A DNA stretch of 64,000 bases from Chamaecyparis obtusa (GCA_027943335.1 BSBK01002055.1:310001-374000); one strand, 5' to 3'; positions 10,035-23,667 are shown, numbered from the stretch's first letter. Made by a program: numbers and translations. The notes: generated by a model not told the origin, from the letters alone.

Positions 10035-13000
10035 TGTCATGCCCAAAATTAGGAAAAAGCACACAACATTTTTTTTTTAAGGACACTAACTACAAGCTTC
10101 CATATTGAAACATGAGAACAAAACATCAACCAAAGTACTCATCTCACAAGGGGAATCTGAGGCATGCGTTGGCTTGCCATCATCCCCTATACGTCAGGTG
10201 TACTAGGCCAAAGAAACCATTAACTAAGTTTAATCGTAATGAGGACATGAGGGAGAATTCCCTAAATCAAATCGCTCAAAAGAATAAGACAATAATACTT
10301 GATTAAAATATTTAAATAAATAATATTAAACTTGCCTAGATTAATTTATAAAAGAATTAAATATAACATGTAGTTATTTAAAACACATTAATAAAGTCAT
10401 AATTATTAATTAATAATAATTGTTAGGGGTTTTCATCATACCTAGGGATTACAGATTAATTAACCCCCTAAAATAATTAATGACCATGACAAAATAATAG
10501 TACATTAAAATAATAAGGGTCCATTAATTTAATAATTAAATTAACAAATGAAGATACATTAATGAAAGTTCATTAGCACAAGCTAATTTAAATAAATAAT
10601 TAAATAACTAAATAAAAGGGGCCTAATATCTACACACATGTAATGAATAAATTGAAATTAAAAGTTTAAATAATACTTTATGTAAAAATCATTTCAAATC
10701 CTGAAATAACAGGGAGGACTAGAAAAAATAAAAAAGGCAATGATAACTAATATTAAGAAATACATATTAAAAGAATTGAAAGTGGAGAATAGTAAAGTCC
10801 ACATAATTAAATGACCATAGACTTAATCAGTGAGGAAAATATTTTAATGAAATAATTGAAATAAAATAAAAAGATAGGAATCTACTGGTCAACCAAACCC
10901 TAAAATGAAATTAGGGTTTGGGCCAAATAAAACTTGGCCTAGAAACCTAATCTCAAACTTTTGTTATTTTTCTTCTTCTGTGTTATCTAGGGTGTGTAGG
11001 ATGGCCAAGTCTGAGGATAGTGTATACTCACAAGTACACATGGATGTATACACACTCTAATGTGTGTATACTACCATATGTAGTTGTGCACATACCACCA
11101 AATGATCCAGGCTGTGGTAAAGCTAGATTCAGATTTCAAGCTCATGATGCCCTTTGCATGCTTTGGTCTTTTACCAGTAAGTAGATCACTATTAAATGTT
11201 GTCCTATAGATTATTACAAAATTGCAATACATTCGATATTAAATGCAGGCCTGACTAAATTTATAAAAGAAGTAGGGTTTAACTAGAAGAGCACATTCTT
11301 TTATTATTACTAAGTTCATAGTTTAATATTTATTACTTTTCTTTAAAAGAAATAAAATCAATGCTCTTGTTTGAGTGATCTGGAGCTTACATTTATGTAT
11401 TTCCAAGAACACAAGTGGTAGGGATACTTTTTAATAGAGTTATAAATATATTTATAAAAATATAAAACAAAGAAGAAAATGAAATCAAAAGAACAATCAC
11501 CGGCTGCTCGACTGGCTCCCCGTCCTGACATGTGATGGTAAGAGAGTATAGTGGTAGTGCACATGTATATGTATATATATGCATTAATATGTCTACAAAA
11601 ATTTATTAAATAGGAAACATGGAAAGTTAAGAACAAAATCAAGGGCATTTTATATTTAAAATATTTATATGTTACTATATTCAGGGTTATATTAACACAA
11701 TATAAGTGAGATTAACTCTAGATACATTCAAATGCTACCATTTTAAAAGAAATAAATCTATTCTTTTCAAGTAAATGCAACAATATTAATGAACTTTTAT
11801 TTTATTGAAAACTTCCCATAAAATGAAAATAAATCCCTTCTTTAAGGAAATGCTTAAACAAATAGGTATAATTTTTTTTGAAAACAAAATCATAGAATTA
11901 AAGATATCTTTTCTTTCTTTGCAAGTACTAAAGAAAAATAGCAGCAAAGCATTTACATTTATTTCATCTAACTCTAAACATCAACACTAACATTTATCTT
12001 CAACATAAGGGAAATCAATGCATCTTTCTCATAATCATTTTAGTTCAATAGATGGAAGAAAAATAATCAACCTACTATCTATTACAAGCATTTCATATGC
12101 TATACTCTTTAACATAGCCTTGATTAAAATAACTTTCACGAAGGCTACAAGCCAGGCAACTCAAATATTATGAAGTAGTTACATCCAAATTCTCAAGCAA
12201 TTCCAAGAAAACTAGAAAGTGTGACCTTAGCAACCTGCAAAATAATCAACAAACCATGGAGGCTCACCTCCCAACCTAGGCCATTGCATGGCCACCCACA
12301 AGCTAGGGGAAACAAAGATGGATAGGGGATCAACATGCATACACCACGCACATGCTCAAAACAAAACCATCAATAAAACATGAACATAAAATTACCTTCC
12401 CAAGGCTATACACACAATGGGTCACCTTGGACCCATAGTAGGGGTGAAGGTGGAAGCTACCCAAAAAGGAGAATGCCATTATACAAGAAATAACCTACCT
12501 TCAACAAGGCCTAAAATCTTCTCATAATGCCTTCACAAGGCCAAAAATACAACCATCAACCCTTTACAATCCACAAAAATCAATTCCATTATTATCTTGA
12601 AGATAATATACACAAGGATGGAAACATGGATACCCATATATCCATGCCTTATCTCATTCCTCTTTGACGAAGGACTCTACACTAGATGGGTAGTCCCAAT
12701 TCTAGCCCTTCACCCATAAAGGCTCTCTTACCTTCCAAGGGTGAGTTTGGCCTTGCACACCCCCAAGAAGAAAATACAACAAAAGAAAGGAAAAGAAAAC
12801 CATATGCATGGATAGACTAAGAATCCATTTAGAATACTCATAAAACTTAGCATACACACAACATAAGAAAGTAAAATATACACTTAGGAATAAGAACAAG
12901 AGTATTCAAGATCCAACCTCAATCCAAGCTAATGGCAATGTGGGTTGAGATGATCTTTCTCCTACAAGCCTCCTCCTTTGCTATGCAACAACCAAAATCC

Positions 13001-14163
13001 TCAAACAAAGACAAAAATCTCACAATCTCAAAAGTCTCCAAAAATTGGAGAGTGGGCAATTACCCTCTAATTTTCCCTTCAACTCCTTAAGAAGGAAAAC
13101 CCTAATCCCTTCAATCAAGAGGGGTAAATTCAAATTTCAAAATTCAAAAAGAGGAGAGGGCTTGGCAAGCATATCCAATTTTTGTGACTTTTCAAAAAAT
13201 CATCTTTTGGAAGGGCAAAAATAGCCAAAATACATCATAATGGTCAAAATTTGACCCCCAACACATGGCACCACTATGGGGTAGTCTATTTTTAACCTCC
13301 ACTACCTTAAAGGGTCACTAAAAGCCACTCAAAAGACCACCTAAAGGTAACTCATGAAAATGAAAGAGATTCCCACTCAAGGCTCCTAAAAATAGGAGAA
13401 CACTCAAACACATAAAGCACTTGGTCATGCCACCACATAATACATGTGTTAATTGACACAACAATAAATCACAACACATCATGATACACATAACATGCCA
13501 AGTGGACTAAAAATAAAATAAAATAAACATAATCAAATAAATACAATCATGCATCACTTTACAACAATTACAGATTACAACGAGGTCAATTTCTCCCCTT
13601 GGAGATAACCTTGGCTTAACATGATTTTCACATTTATATCCATCTTTAATTTCCCCTGATATAACCATGGTCTTACCTACACACTTGAAAAAATATCAGT
13701 AGCTCATAAAATGTCAATAACATATATATGTGAAAATAGGATACATGCCAAAAATCACATTCCTAACATCATAAATTTCTAACTGCATCTCATGATAATT
13801 CTGATAGTTTTCAACATTGCATTTCTAATTTTTAGAAGCATATTAAATCAAGAATACAATTATATATGTTAATTCACCTAACATAATAATCATGATCATT
13901 TCTCATAAATTTTCCTAGCATAAGTGCAACCTTAAAGTATCTTACTTAAATCAAAGATTCATCAATTATTATGCTCACGACCTAATAAATAGCATGAAAG
14001 TAAAAGTCCTATATCATCATCACACAATCAAAGGTCATCACATAGTATCAAAATATAATGTCTCTGTCCAATAGTAAAAACATGATAAAATAAAGTGTCA
14101 ACATGAAACATAAGATGGAAAAATAAACTACTATGAAATGATGGCATGGGGTGAGGCCTTACA
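10035..14163 (-). mobile_element. Element A 3' LTR (complete, 4129 bp)
   Basis: Plus-strand start TGTCATGCCCAAAATTAGG, end GAGGCCTTACA, so TG...CA ends. The same sequence recurs in pieces at 18987-20540, 44018-45982 and 57384-59217. Long AT-rich and non-coding; open frames inside (e.g. about 11358-11648 and 12702-12899) recur in the other LTR copy and are not genes. It keeps the empty site (TATT, 12080-12083) of the inverted-repeat element found at 44635-45631 in the partner LTR. Confidence 0.92.
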
Positions 14164-14174
14164 TCCTCCCCCCT
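14164..14174 (-). promoter_or_regulatory. Polypurine tract of element A
   Basis: On the minus strand AGGGGGGAGGA directly precedes the LTR start TGTAAGGCC. This is the plus-strand primer for reverse transcription. Confidence 0.85.
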
Positions 14175-15560
14175 AGGCATGAACTTCCTCCTAGAGTTCA
14201 TCGAAAAGATGGAGATAATGTGCTCTCATTTATGATACATCCTCCCATAATGTCATAGCCTCACCATAGAAATCCCACTGGACCCTAACCTGGTCCAGCT
14301 CTTGACCTTGAAGGGTCAGCGTCCTGTGAGCCAAAATATGTATGGGCTCCAATGCTATCTATCCATCTAACTCCACCTGTAAAGCATCCCAATCAATAAT
14401 GTGAGTCTCATCATAGATATACTTCCTCAAAGAAGAAACATGAAATACATCATGGATATGCGACAAGCTAGGTGGAAAAGCTAGTCAATATGCAACTGGT
14501 CCTATCCTCTCTAAGATCTAAAAAGGTCCAACAAAATGAGGTGTGAGCTTAGAAGGATTTCCAAAATGGATTGGGCTCTTATACAGTCGTACTCTCAAGA
14601 AGACTCTATCTCCAACCATATAGACATGATCAGTCCTCTTCGCATCTGCATATTTCTTTTATCTATCCTGAGCCTGTCTAAGATGCTACCTAATTAGGTC
14701 TACTTGTTGCTCCATCTCTCTGACTAACTGTGGTCCACAACCACTCTATTCTCAATCCTATCCCAACTCAAGGGAGTCTTGCAAGGTCTACCATACAAGG
14801 CCTGATAAGGTGGCATACCCAAGGATGAATGATGTTTTTTTGTAGGCAAACTCCACCAAGTGCAAGTACTCCTCCCATTTGGTTTGGTGATCCATCACAT
14901 ACATACAAAGCATATCCTCCAACACTTGACTAACCCTCTTAGTTGGACCGTCTGTCTTAGGGTGATAAGTTGTACTGAGATTGAGCCTGGTGCCCAAAGA
15001 TGACTGTAACTCTCTCCAAAAGGATGATGTGAAAAGAGAATCTTTGTCAGATATAATCTTACAAGGAACACGATGAAGTTTGACAATATCCCACAAGAAT
15101 ACTTGTGCCACTGCAGGTGCTATGAAAGTAGTACAGATGGGTGAGAAGTGGGATACCTTAGTCAACCTATCGAATGTCACCATAATAGCATCATGGTGAT
15201 GAGAAGACATAAGAAGGCCAACAAAAAAGTTTATGGATATAATATCCCACTTCCACTCAGGTACCTCATGCAGCTAAAGAAGCCCACTTGGATGGTGGTG
15301 CTCTACCTTAACCCTCTAGCACTCTAAACATCTAGCCACAATCTCTACAATGTACAATCTCATACCTGGCCAATGGTAAAGCTACCTCAAATCTACATGT
15401 AACTTCTTGAATCTGGAGTGCACTACATAAGGATCTCTATGAGCTTCAAGAACAATGAAGTCATGGAACCCACTAAAATAAGGTACATAAATATGTCCTC
15501 TATGATAGAGAAGGCCATCTGACTCAAGAGTGTAATCTAATAACTTCCCTCAAAGGGTCT
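14175..15560 (-). pseudogene. Element A integrase and chromo-like C-terminus
   Basis: Minus-strand frames give KWDIISINFFVGL (first catalytic Asp is Asn here), VTFDRLTKVSHF, IISDKDSLFTSSFW (second Asp kept), and TTYHPKTDGPTKRV, where the usual TDGQTERV Glu is Lys. Then come GDRVFLRVRLYKSPIHFG, KLTPHFVGPF, IGPVAYRLAFP, HDVFHVSSLRKY, and a chromo-like end, VRVQWDFYGEAMTLWEDVS...HYLHLFDEL. TAG stops fill places where Gln is expected (for example GPF-ILERIGP and LDG-IALEP). Two of three DDE residues are changed, so integration activity is gone. Confidence 0.88.
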
Positions 15561-16990
15561 CTACAACTGAACCATCTGACAAACCTCAGAATATAATTCA
15601 TCCTCTGGCAAGTGTCGTAAAATGCATCCTCTCAAATCTATGCTAGAAGACATAGATGATAGCTTGTGACATCTACTCAAGGCATCTGCAAGTACATTCT
15701 CCTTACCCTTGATGTAGTGAACATCGAAGTCATACACACAAAGGAACTCCATCCATCTCCTCTACCTAGCATTGAGATTCAACTAAGTGAAAATGTACTA
15801 CAAGCTCTAATGATCTGAGTGAAGCTCAAATCTATGACCCAAAAGAAAATGTTTCCATCTCACCAAAGCATGCACCATTGTTGTAAGCTCAAGGTCATGG
15901 GTACAATATTTAAGCTCATGAGTCTTGAGTTTCCTAGACTCATAGGCAATAGCTTGACCACCCTGCATAAGGACTACTCCTATACCATCCAAAGATGCAT
16001 CTATGCAAACCATAAACTCTACTAAAGGATCCAACACCACAAGAATAGATGCACTAGTGAGTGCTCTCTTAAGCTCCTAAAAAGATCTCTCACACTTCTT
16101 TGTCCACTCAAACTTCTTCCCCTTTCTCTAGAGGGAACTGATAGGATGAGCCACTCTAGAAAATCCCTCAAAAAAATGTCTATAATAACCTACAAGTCTC
16201 ATGAAGCTCCCAACCTCAGTCAAAGGAGTAGGTGCTAGCCAATCCATAATTGCTCTAATCTTAGATGGATCAACAAAAATCCCATCTCCTAATATCACAT
16301 GACTAAGATAGTGAACCTATGATCTAAAGAAGGCACACTTCGACAAACTACCAGACAACTGATTCTCCCTCAAACACTCCAAAACTTTCCTCAAATGATC
16401 CTCATGCTCATGCTCATCTCAAGAGTAGATCAAAATATCTTCCAGGAATACTACCACAAATTTATTTAAGAAAGAGTGGAACACTCCATTCATGAGACTC
16501 ATGAACACAACGGGAGCATTCGTGAGTCCAAAAAGAATCATTGTAAACTCATAATGGCCACATCATGTGTGGAACGTAGTCTTGTGGATATCACTCTCCA
16601 AAATCCTCAACTGATGGTATCCTAACTTTAAGTCAATCTTAGAAAAGATGTGGGCACCCTAAAGCCGATCAAACAAGTCATTGATCCTAGGAAGTGGATA
16701 CCGATTCTTGATGGTCACCTTATTCAACTATTGTTAATCCATACACAACCTAAGAGATTCATCCTTCTTCTTAACAAAGATAACAAGTGCACCTCAAGGT
16801 GATACACTAGGATGAATATGCCCTTTCTCCAAGAGCTCTTCTAACTGAATCTTGAGATCATTAAGCTCATGGCTAGTCATCCTATATGGTGCTCAAGATA
16901 TAGGCTCTTTTCTTGGCACAAGATCAATATGAAAATCCACCACTCTAGGTGGTGGCATACTAGGTAGCTCTTGAGGGAATACATCTACAA
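15561..16990 (-). pseudogene. Element A reverse transcriptase and RNase H
   Basis: The RT reads [71 protein letters not shown], then [13 protein letters not shown], where the usual F-I-D-D catalytic pair is F-L-E-D, a lost aspartate. The RNase H reads VCIDASLDGIGVVLMQ, AIAYESRKL, HDLELTTMVHAL, ELHSDH, and VHYIKGKENVLADALSR, with its acidic residues still present. Stops are frequent. At 15762-15764 and 15783-15785 TAG stands where R-Q-RRWMEFL and T-Q-LNLNAR are expected. Standard Ty3/gypsy order PR-RT-RH-INT. Confidence 0.9.
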
Positions 16991-16994
16991 AATC

Positions 16995-17657
16995 CTACAA
17001 GATAGGATGGTCATCAAGGGAATGCTCCTTCTCAACCTCCTCCTCTTGATCAATAATGGTGATGGAAAATAACGGACAACCCTTTCGCATGCATCGCTTA
17101 AGCTGCATAGCAGAAATCACAAGAAGAGAAATAGATCTCTGAACTGATGAGATAATCGAAGGCACACCAAAATCGTCTACACACTCAATCCTCTTCTGTC
17201 TACAATCCATCTTGGTGTCTTGTGCATAAATCCAATCCATGCCAAGGAAAACATCGTAGGACCCAAGTGGTGTGATACGTAGGTCAGCTATGGTAGTCAT
17301 GTCACCAATCTGAATCTGACATTCTCTCACCAAGGAATTAACCAACACCCTAGCACCTGAGGATAACTCAACTTCCCAACTCACATCTTGCCTAGTTACC
17401 ACTAGCCTGCAATGCTCCACTACAAAAGGAGTAATGAAAGAATCAGTAGCTCCTGAGTCAAACAGAATAGAAATACTAATACCTCCAATCCTATGTGTGA
17501 CCTCAATAACCATGGCTTGATGCTCAACCTGGTGGTTATCAACCATTTCAAACACTCGATGAGATCTTCCCATGTCCCCCACCATAAGCTTTGAAGATGC
17601 TACCCTATGACTACCTATTGGACACCCTAAAGGACAATCCCTAGCAATGTTCCCCAT
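16995..17657 (-). pseudogene. Element A aspartic protease and zinc-knuckle region
   Basis: A 220-codon open frame with ISILFDSGATDSFI (the D-S/T-G-A active site, about 17450-17470) and GMDWIYAQDTKMDC typical of chromovirus proteases. Just upstream (about 17640-17690) is a decayed CCHC knuckle, CYTYGSMGNIARDC, with the second Cys as Tyr and the His as Asn. Confidence 0.88.
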
Positions 17658-17659
17658 AG

Positions 17660-18872
17660 AACCATAAGTGTAACATGGGCCTCTAGCCTGAATCTAGATC
17701 CCCTGAGATCTGGACTATTTTTTTCCACTTCTCATACTAGACCCACTAAATATACTTCTGGAAGACTGATGAGTCCTAGCTGGTGGCACGTACTATGAAT
17801 GAGATTTCTGATCTCACTAAGGACCCTATGAATGCCACTACTTGGGCTTAAAGCCCTACTATCCTTATGGAGGCCTTTGTCTCTGACTCTACTAAGACTG
17901 CTCCTGCTGCTACTGCTGAGGTGCTCTGAATGATCCTGATGAGTTCTTCTAATTCCCTTTCTAGTGGGACCTCTGGAAACCCAAAGCCTATGGCATAGAA
18001 TTGTAGTTTTGTGACCGATCCTGAGCATTATGAGACCTATTATGGATCTCCTCTGCAACCATGGCTCTCTCAATGGTATAACATAAATCTCCTAGAGGTA
18101 CCAATCATACTCTATTTGATATAGCATGGTTCAAACCTTTGATAAAGCGGTTGACCTGAAGTTTCTCATCCTTCATATAATCCACATAGGGAAGGAGCTC
18201 GAGAAACTTTCCCTCATACTATGCCATAGTCATACCTCTCTACTCAAGGTCATGGAACTCGTCAATGTGACACTATCTGAAATCCTCTAACATCTATTGG
18301 GCTCTAAATATCTCAAGGAAAGCCTCCCATGTGAGGGTGTCTAAAATCAAGTGGTGCTTATATTCCTCTTGTCTCCAACAAGTAGGGGTGTTACCTCTAA
18401 GCATATGCACTGCCAAATGTGCCTTCAGGTTTCTCTCATAAGGGCGCAACCCAAAGTAGTGCTCAAGGTTGAAAAGCCATGCCTCTGCCTCTGTCCCATT
18501 TGTAGACCTTGAAAAGGGTGGTGGTTGAAGGCGTAGGAGCTCTTTGATCTAATCTCTCATATCACGGGGTGCTTTATGCACTATCTCAGGTGGTGGTGGC
18601 TCTGGCATGTGTACTGACTCACCCTCTAAATCTACCTATCCCTCAACCTTCCTGAAAGGAGGACTCCTACTCCTCTCTCTGACCTCAATCTACTGACCTC
18701 CTAGTGGTAATCTATCCATAATGATACCAGCAATATTTTGAAGGGCATTAATAATATCCTGATTAGGGTTTGGTGGCAGTCCTGGAGGTGGTTCTAGCTC
18801 ATCACCAACACCCTCTATTGGCTGCTCAACATCCACTGAAAGCCTCACAAGTATCCTTGGGGCTTCAACCAT
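17660..18872 (-). pseudogene. Element A gag (capsid)
   Basis: Starts at the minus-strand ATG of 18870-18872 (MVEAPRILVRL), about 100 bp after the primer-binding site. It contains the gypsy capsid signature: AEAWLFNLEHYF, LAVHMLRGNTPTCWRQEE, TWEAFLEIFRAQ, MLEDFR, EGKFLELLPYVDYMKDEKL, VNRFIKGLNHAISNRV. Premature stops and lost Trp/Gln codons (e.g. TAG before IKELLRLQPPPF) make it non-functional. Confidence 0.85.
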
Positions 18873-18971
18873 GGCGATGATCCCTACATGTAAATGGAGG
18901 CATCCTACACAAGTGAAAACAAGACATAAGTTGAAAACATAATGGGTTAAGGTTCCTAGAGTTGAAACTGT

Positions 18972-18983
18972 GCTCTGATACCA
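18972..18983 (-). promoter_or_regulatory. Primer-binding site of element A (initiator tRNA-Met)
   Basis: Minus strand TGGTATCAGAGC, complementary to the 3' end of plant initiator tRNA-Met, 3 bp from the LTR edge at 18987. Confidence 0.92.
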
Positions 18984-18986
18984 AAA

Positions 18987-20540
18987 TGTTATGCCCAAAA
19001 TTAGGGCAAAACATACACAACAAATTTTTTTTAAGGACACTAACTACAAGGTTGCATACTGAAACATGAGAATAAAACATCAACCAAAGAACTCATCTCA
19101 GAAGGGGAATTTGAGGCATGCATTGGCTCGCCGTCATCTCCTCTATGTTAGGTGTACTAGGCCGAAGAAACCACTAACTAGGTTTAATCATAATGAGGAC
19201 ATGAGGGAAATTTCCCTAAATCAAATCACTCAAAAAAATAAGACAATAATATTTGATTAAAAGATTTAAATAAATAATATTAAATTTGTCTAGATCAATT
19301 TATAAAAGAATTAAATATAACACGTAGTTATTTAAAACACATTAATAAAGTCATAATTATTAATTAATAATAATTGTTAGGGGTTTTCATCATACCTAGG
19401 TCCACCTAGAGATTACAAATTAATTAACCCCCCAAAAGAATTAATGACCACGAGAAAATAATAGTACGTTAAAATAATAAGGGTCCATTAATTTAATAAT
19501 TAAATTAACAAATGAAGATACATTAATGAAAGTTCATTAGCACAAGATAATTTAAATAAATAATTAAATAACTAAATAAAAGGGCCCTAATATCTACACA
19601 CACGTAATGAATAAATTAAAAATTAAAAGTCTAAATAATACTTTATCCAAAAAACATTTCAAATCCTGAAATAATATGGAGGACTAGAAAAAAAATAAAA
19701 AAGGCAATGATAACTAATATTAAGAAATACATATTAAAAGAATTGAAAGTGGAGAATAGTAAAGTCCACATAATTAAATGACCACTGACTTAATCAGCGA
19801 GGAAAATATTTTAATGAAATAATTGATATAAAATAAAAAGATAGGAATCTACTGGTCAACCAAACACTAAAATGAAATTAGGATTTGGGCCAATTAAAAC
19901 TTGGCCCAAAAACCTAATCTCAAACTTTTTTTGTTTTTTCTTCTTGTGTTATCTAGGGTCTGGATGATGGCCAAGTCTGAGGATATGGGAAAAACATAGT
20001 GTATACTCCCAAGTACACATGGATGTATACACACACTCTAGTGTGTGTATACTACCATATGTACTTGTGCATATACCGCCAAAAGATCTAGGTTGTGCTA
20101 AAGCTAGATTCAGATTTCAGGCTCATGATGCCCTTCGCATGCTCTGGTCTTTTACCAATAAGTAGTTCACTGTTAAATGTTTCCCTACAAATTATTACAA
20201 AATTGCAATACATTCAATTTTAAATGCATACCTCACTAAATTTATAAAAGAAGTAGGGTTTAAGTAGAAGAGTGCATTCTTTTATTATTACTAAGTTCAT
20301 AGTTTTATATTTATTACTTTATTTTAAAAGAAATAAAATCAATCCTCTTGTTTGAGTGATTTGGAGCTTACATTAATGTATTCCCTAGAATGCAAGCGGT
20401 AGGGATACTTTTTAACAGAGTTATAAATATAAAAAAAAAATATAAAACAAAGAAGAAAATGAAATCAAAAGAACAGTCACCGGCTGCTTGGTCGGCTCCC
20501 TGTCCCGACATGTGATGGTAAGAGAGTGCGGCGATAGTGC
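18987..20540 (-). mobile_element. Element A 5' LTR, first segment
   Basis: Starts TGTTATGCCCAAAATTAGGG and follows 10035-11560 of the left LTR almost base for base. The match stops around AGAGAGTGCGGCGATAGTGCATA at 20541. Confidence 0.92.
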
Positions 20541-20979
20541 ATAGGTCACTACTAATAGTGGCCTTTGCTGCTAATAGTAGCCTTAGACTACTACATCAGT
20601 GGGCCATTATCGCAATTGCCTTGCCGCACATGATAGTGCCTGCTAAAATAGTTATTGTCGCTCACCGCAGTGCCTACTGCAATAGTCACTATCGCAATAG
20701 CCATGCCGCTCATGACAGTACTTGCTACAAGGGCACCATAGGGTTTTGGTAAAACTCAATGCAAATGAAAATTTTAAAACAAAACATGCTAAACATTTGA
20801 TAATATGAGCATTTCTTTCCATTTGATAGAACAAGGGTTTTTACGTGGTAAAATTTTGTTCAATACTTTGCATTGGTAAAAGATTAAAGTTTAATACTTC
20901 CAAAACCCCATGGATTAATAAGGTAGATGGGGTAAAGTTCAATTAAACCAAAATGCGTAATGTGAATTGTATTATTACA
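20541..20979. repeat. Segment present only in the right LTR of element A, with an 82-bp tandem unit
   Basis: This segment, together with 43798-44017, sits where the left LTR has only GTGCACATGTATATG. It contains a degenerate tandem repeat (ATCGCAAT-GCC-TGCCGC-CATGA-AGT), starting at 20609 and again at 20691. No coding potential is supported. Confidence 0.7.
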
Positions 20980-20984
20980 TATAT

Positions 20985-22198
20985 TGTAGATCTCTATAGT
21001 TTTGTTGACTATTAGTGACTCACACTTAGTCATTTATCTAAGCAATGATGGTCGGTAATCACTGCGACTGAGTCATTATGTAAAGGCCGAGTTATATGAT
21101 GTATACTTGCCGAGCAGTAGTACTACCGAGTAAACTTATGGTTACTATGCATTTTTGTATTAGCCGAGTCAAGTTTGTTGAGCCGTGTATGCAATGATTA
21201 CCAAGCGACAGAGATATCAACATATGTCAAGTACAGTGAATGCCCTGTCTCAGAACATCATTTTCCAAGTTAGCCAAAAACAACATATGAGTTTGTTATG
21301 GCATAATGATCAAGGTAAATCATTTTGGCCAACATTCATGTTTTGTATTTTGTTTGTTCAAGTAATTAGGAAGGTAATTACACATCTATTTTGCAATCAT
21401 TGATCCCTATGGAATACTTAGAGACAATCAAAAATTTATAAGGCTTAAGAAGAAAAAGGAGTTAATCTGAACCATAGATCTTGAATCATGAAGATGTTTT
21501 GTTGTTTATATAAGTATAAGATCTGAACCCTAAAATGTAAGAGAGAGTGAAAGAGAGGATGCAAAGGGTATGAAGGAATGAGTAGAGGAACATTTAGTGA
21601 AGCATTCAGACAAAGTTCAGTGACCGAGTTAAGCAGTGAAAGGATAGAATACAGATAAATCTGATAGAAGAGATCAATAAAATACTATAAAGAGAAGATC
21701 TGTAATATGCATATAGTGCAAACCAAAGGATTAGGTACTGAGACATTCTAACAAGTGTATCAGGGTAAATCTCTTAACCGAGTGGTCCTAACAGACCTAT
21801 TATAATCTCTTAACCGAGTGCTTACTTTGTTGTGAGTTTTAAATCCTTTAGCAAGGTAGATTGTATAAGTCTTTGAGCTCTTAATAGGGAAAATCCCTCA
21901 TAGGGTAGATCACTTTTTGATCAAATTTTGTAAGCCCTAATAGGCAAACTTATTACTGCAATAGTGAAAAATTTTGGGTATCGTCCCCACCCCAGTTTTA
22001 CCTTTCAAGGTTTTTTGGGTAACCAAAATTACTGTGTTATGAGTACTTTCATGAATATTGCTTAGTATGTTAGTTACTTTATTTTGAGGAAGTATTGCTG
22101 ATGTTATGGAAAATTTTTATACAATGTTAAAAGTTAAAGTAGGTGATATCTGATTCACCCCCCCTTCTCATTATCTTTTCCCAACTATATTTCCAACA
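20985..22198 (+). mobile_element. Element B 5' LTR
   Basis: 1214 bp with TG...CA ends and a TATA box (TATATAA) at 21507-21513. Close match to 42575-43792. Confidence 0.93.
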
Positions 22199-22200
22199 AT

Positions 22201-22219
22201 TGGTATTAGAGATGCAAGG
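22201..22219 (+). promoter_or_regulatory. Primer-binding site of element B
   Basis: TGGTATTAGAGATGCAAGG, an initiator tRNA-Met site (TGGTATCAGAGC) with C-to-T and other changes, 2 bp after the LTR. Confidence 0.8.
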
Positions 22220-22262
22220 TTTCTCATAGAAAGTCTAACCACTTGAAGAAAAAGATCTTGAG

Positions 22263-23612
22263 TTGGAAGTCTATAAAATGAGAAAGGTCATAGAGAATCA
22301 GAAGATTGTTGTACAACTAGCATTACAACAACTGGAAGCAGCCACAGGTGAACTGAAGAAATCCTTGAGCAGAAAGAGAGAAATTGCTATTCAACAAAAT
22401 GATTCACTCTATCAAGAAGAAGATACCACTAGACTATTTAATAATGCAAACTCTACAGAAAGTGACAAAGCCATGAGAGAGCTACTAGATAAAAATACTA
22501 TACTAAATGATGACATCATAAATCTAAGAACAAAACAAGAAATTCAATCTGTCAGACTCTGTGAAGTAGTTGAATAGAAAAAGAAAGCTGCAGATGACAA
22601 GACAATGGCTGAAGAAGATAAAAGACAAATAGCAATGAGACTAGATGAAAGGAAAAGAGACATGAAAATGTTGACCAACAATCAAATAGACATGGTAAAT
22701 CAACTACTGGTGGTTAATCAAGAGTTGGGTAGGAAAGATATGGAAACCAACCAACTGAGATCTGAAAATGACCAATTAAGGAATGAACTTAGATCTGAGA
22801 AGGAAATCAATGAAAGGATGAACAAACCTAATCAAGCTAAAAAATATTTTGAAGAGCTACTAAGGTCACCTAGAAGATTTGGTGATATATTTGGACATAG
22901 ACTAAATGAGCATTCATCATCTACTGAAGAAGGAGAATCATCAAAGAATGGAGAGCAGAAGAATGTAAAACCAAAGAACAACAAGCCCACATGCCATCAC
23001 TATGGAAAGACAGGACATACAACCAACATATGCAAGAGAAAACATGGTAAGTCTAATCCTAAACCTAAGTTCAATGGGCATTTCTTTAACTGTAAGAAAC
23101 ATGGACATCAGGCACATGAATGTAGGTCTAAGGTCAGCAATCCACCTACCTTACCTAAGTCTCAAGGTTAATGTTTTAATTGTCAGAAGTATGGGCATAG
23201 AGCATTTGAATACAGATCTAAATATAGATGGACATCAAATGAACAGACTAAGTCACCTATGAAGAATAAATCATACAATTGGGATTATAACACTTCGTAC
23301 AATTGTCATTACTGTGGAAAATATGGACACATTGGAGCAAATTGTATGAAGACTCATTTCAAAGGAAAATCCAAAAGCTAGATGAATGGAGGCATGGTAT
23401 GTTACAAGTGGAATAAGATAGGTCACCTAAAGAAAGATTTTAGATCACCTACGCTGAGAAATGATAAGAATCAAAATGAAGATATCTGTGAGAAATTGAG
23501 AAATCAGATGAATAAGACATGGAAGAAGAAAGAAGAAGAAAGCACAAGGGAAGCTAGCACATCTAAGGTCACCCAATCTGATGGATTAGGTGATCACACT
23601 TATTATAACTAA
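22263..23612 (+). pseudogene. Element B ORF1: coiled-coil protein with five zinc knuckles (gag-like)
   Basis: One frame broken only by three stops (22575-22577, 23169-23171, 23379-23381). Residues 1-190 are Lys/Glu/Asn-rich heptads that should form a coiled coil. Then come five CCHC-type knuckles, some worn: CHHYGKTGHTTNIC, CKKHGHQAHEC, CFNCQKYGHRAFEY, CHYCGKYGHIGANC and CYKWNKIGHLKKDF. Knuckles of this kind bind RNA in retrotransposon Gag. The usual copia capsid (UBN2-type) domain was not recognised. The frame ends at 23612 with no protease or pol after it. The related N-terminal coiled coil of element D suggests this is a family-typical start. Confidence 0.75.
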
Positions 23613-23667
23613 GTATAGAAGGTATGTTTGGAACTAAATATTACAATGCTTTATCTTACATCAGTTC

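Noticed and set aside
11358..11648. 96-codon minus-strand frame with the start [15 protein letters not shown]
   Set aside because: The same start occurs at 44108 because both lie in the LTRs of element A. The frame diverges and is AT-rich non-coding LTR sequence.
12702..12899. Hydrophobic small frame that looks like a membrane peptide
   Set aside because: Recurs in the other LTR copy (about 57640-57849) with a different start and length. It is LTR sequence read from an A/T-rich strand.
18972..18983. tRNA-like sequence GCTCTGATACCA
   Set aside because: It is the reverse complement of a primer-binding site next to an LTR, not a tRNA gene; no cloverleaf surrounds it.
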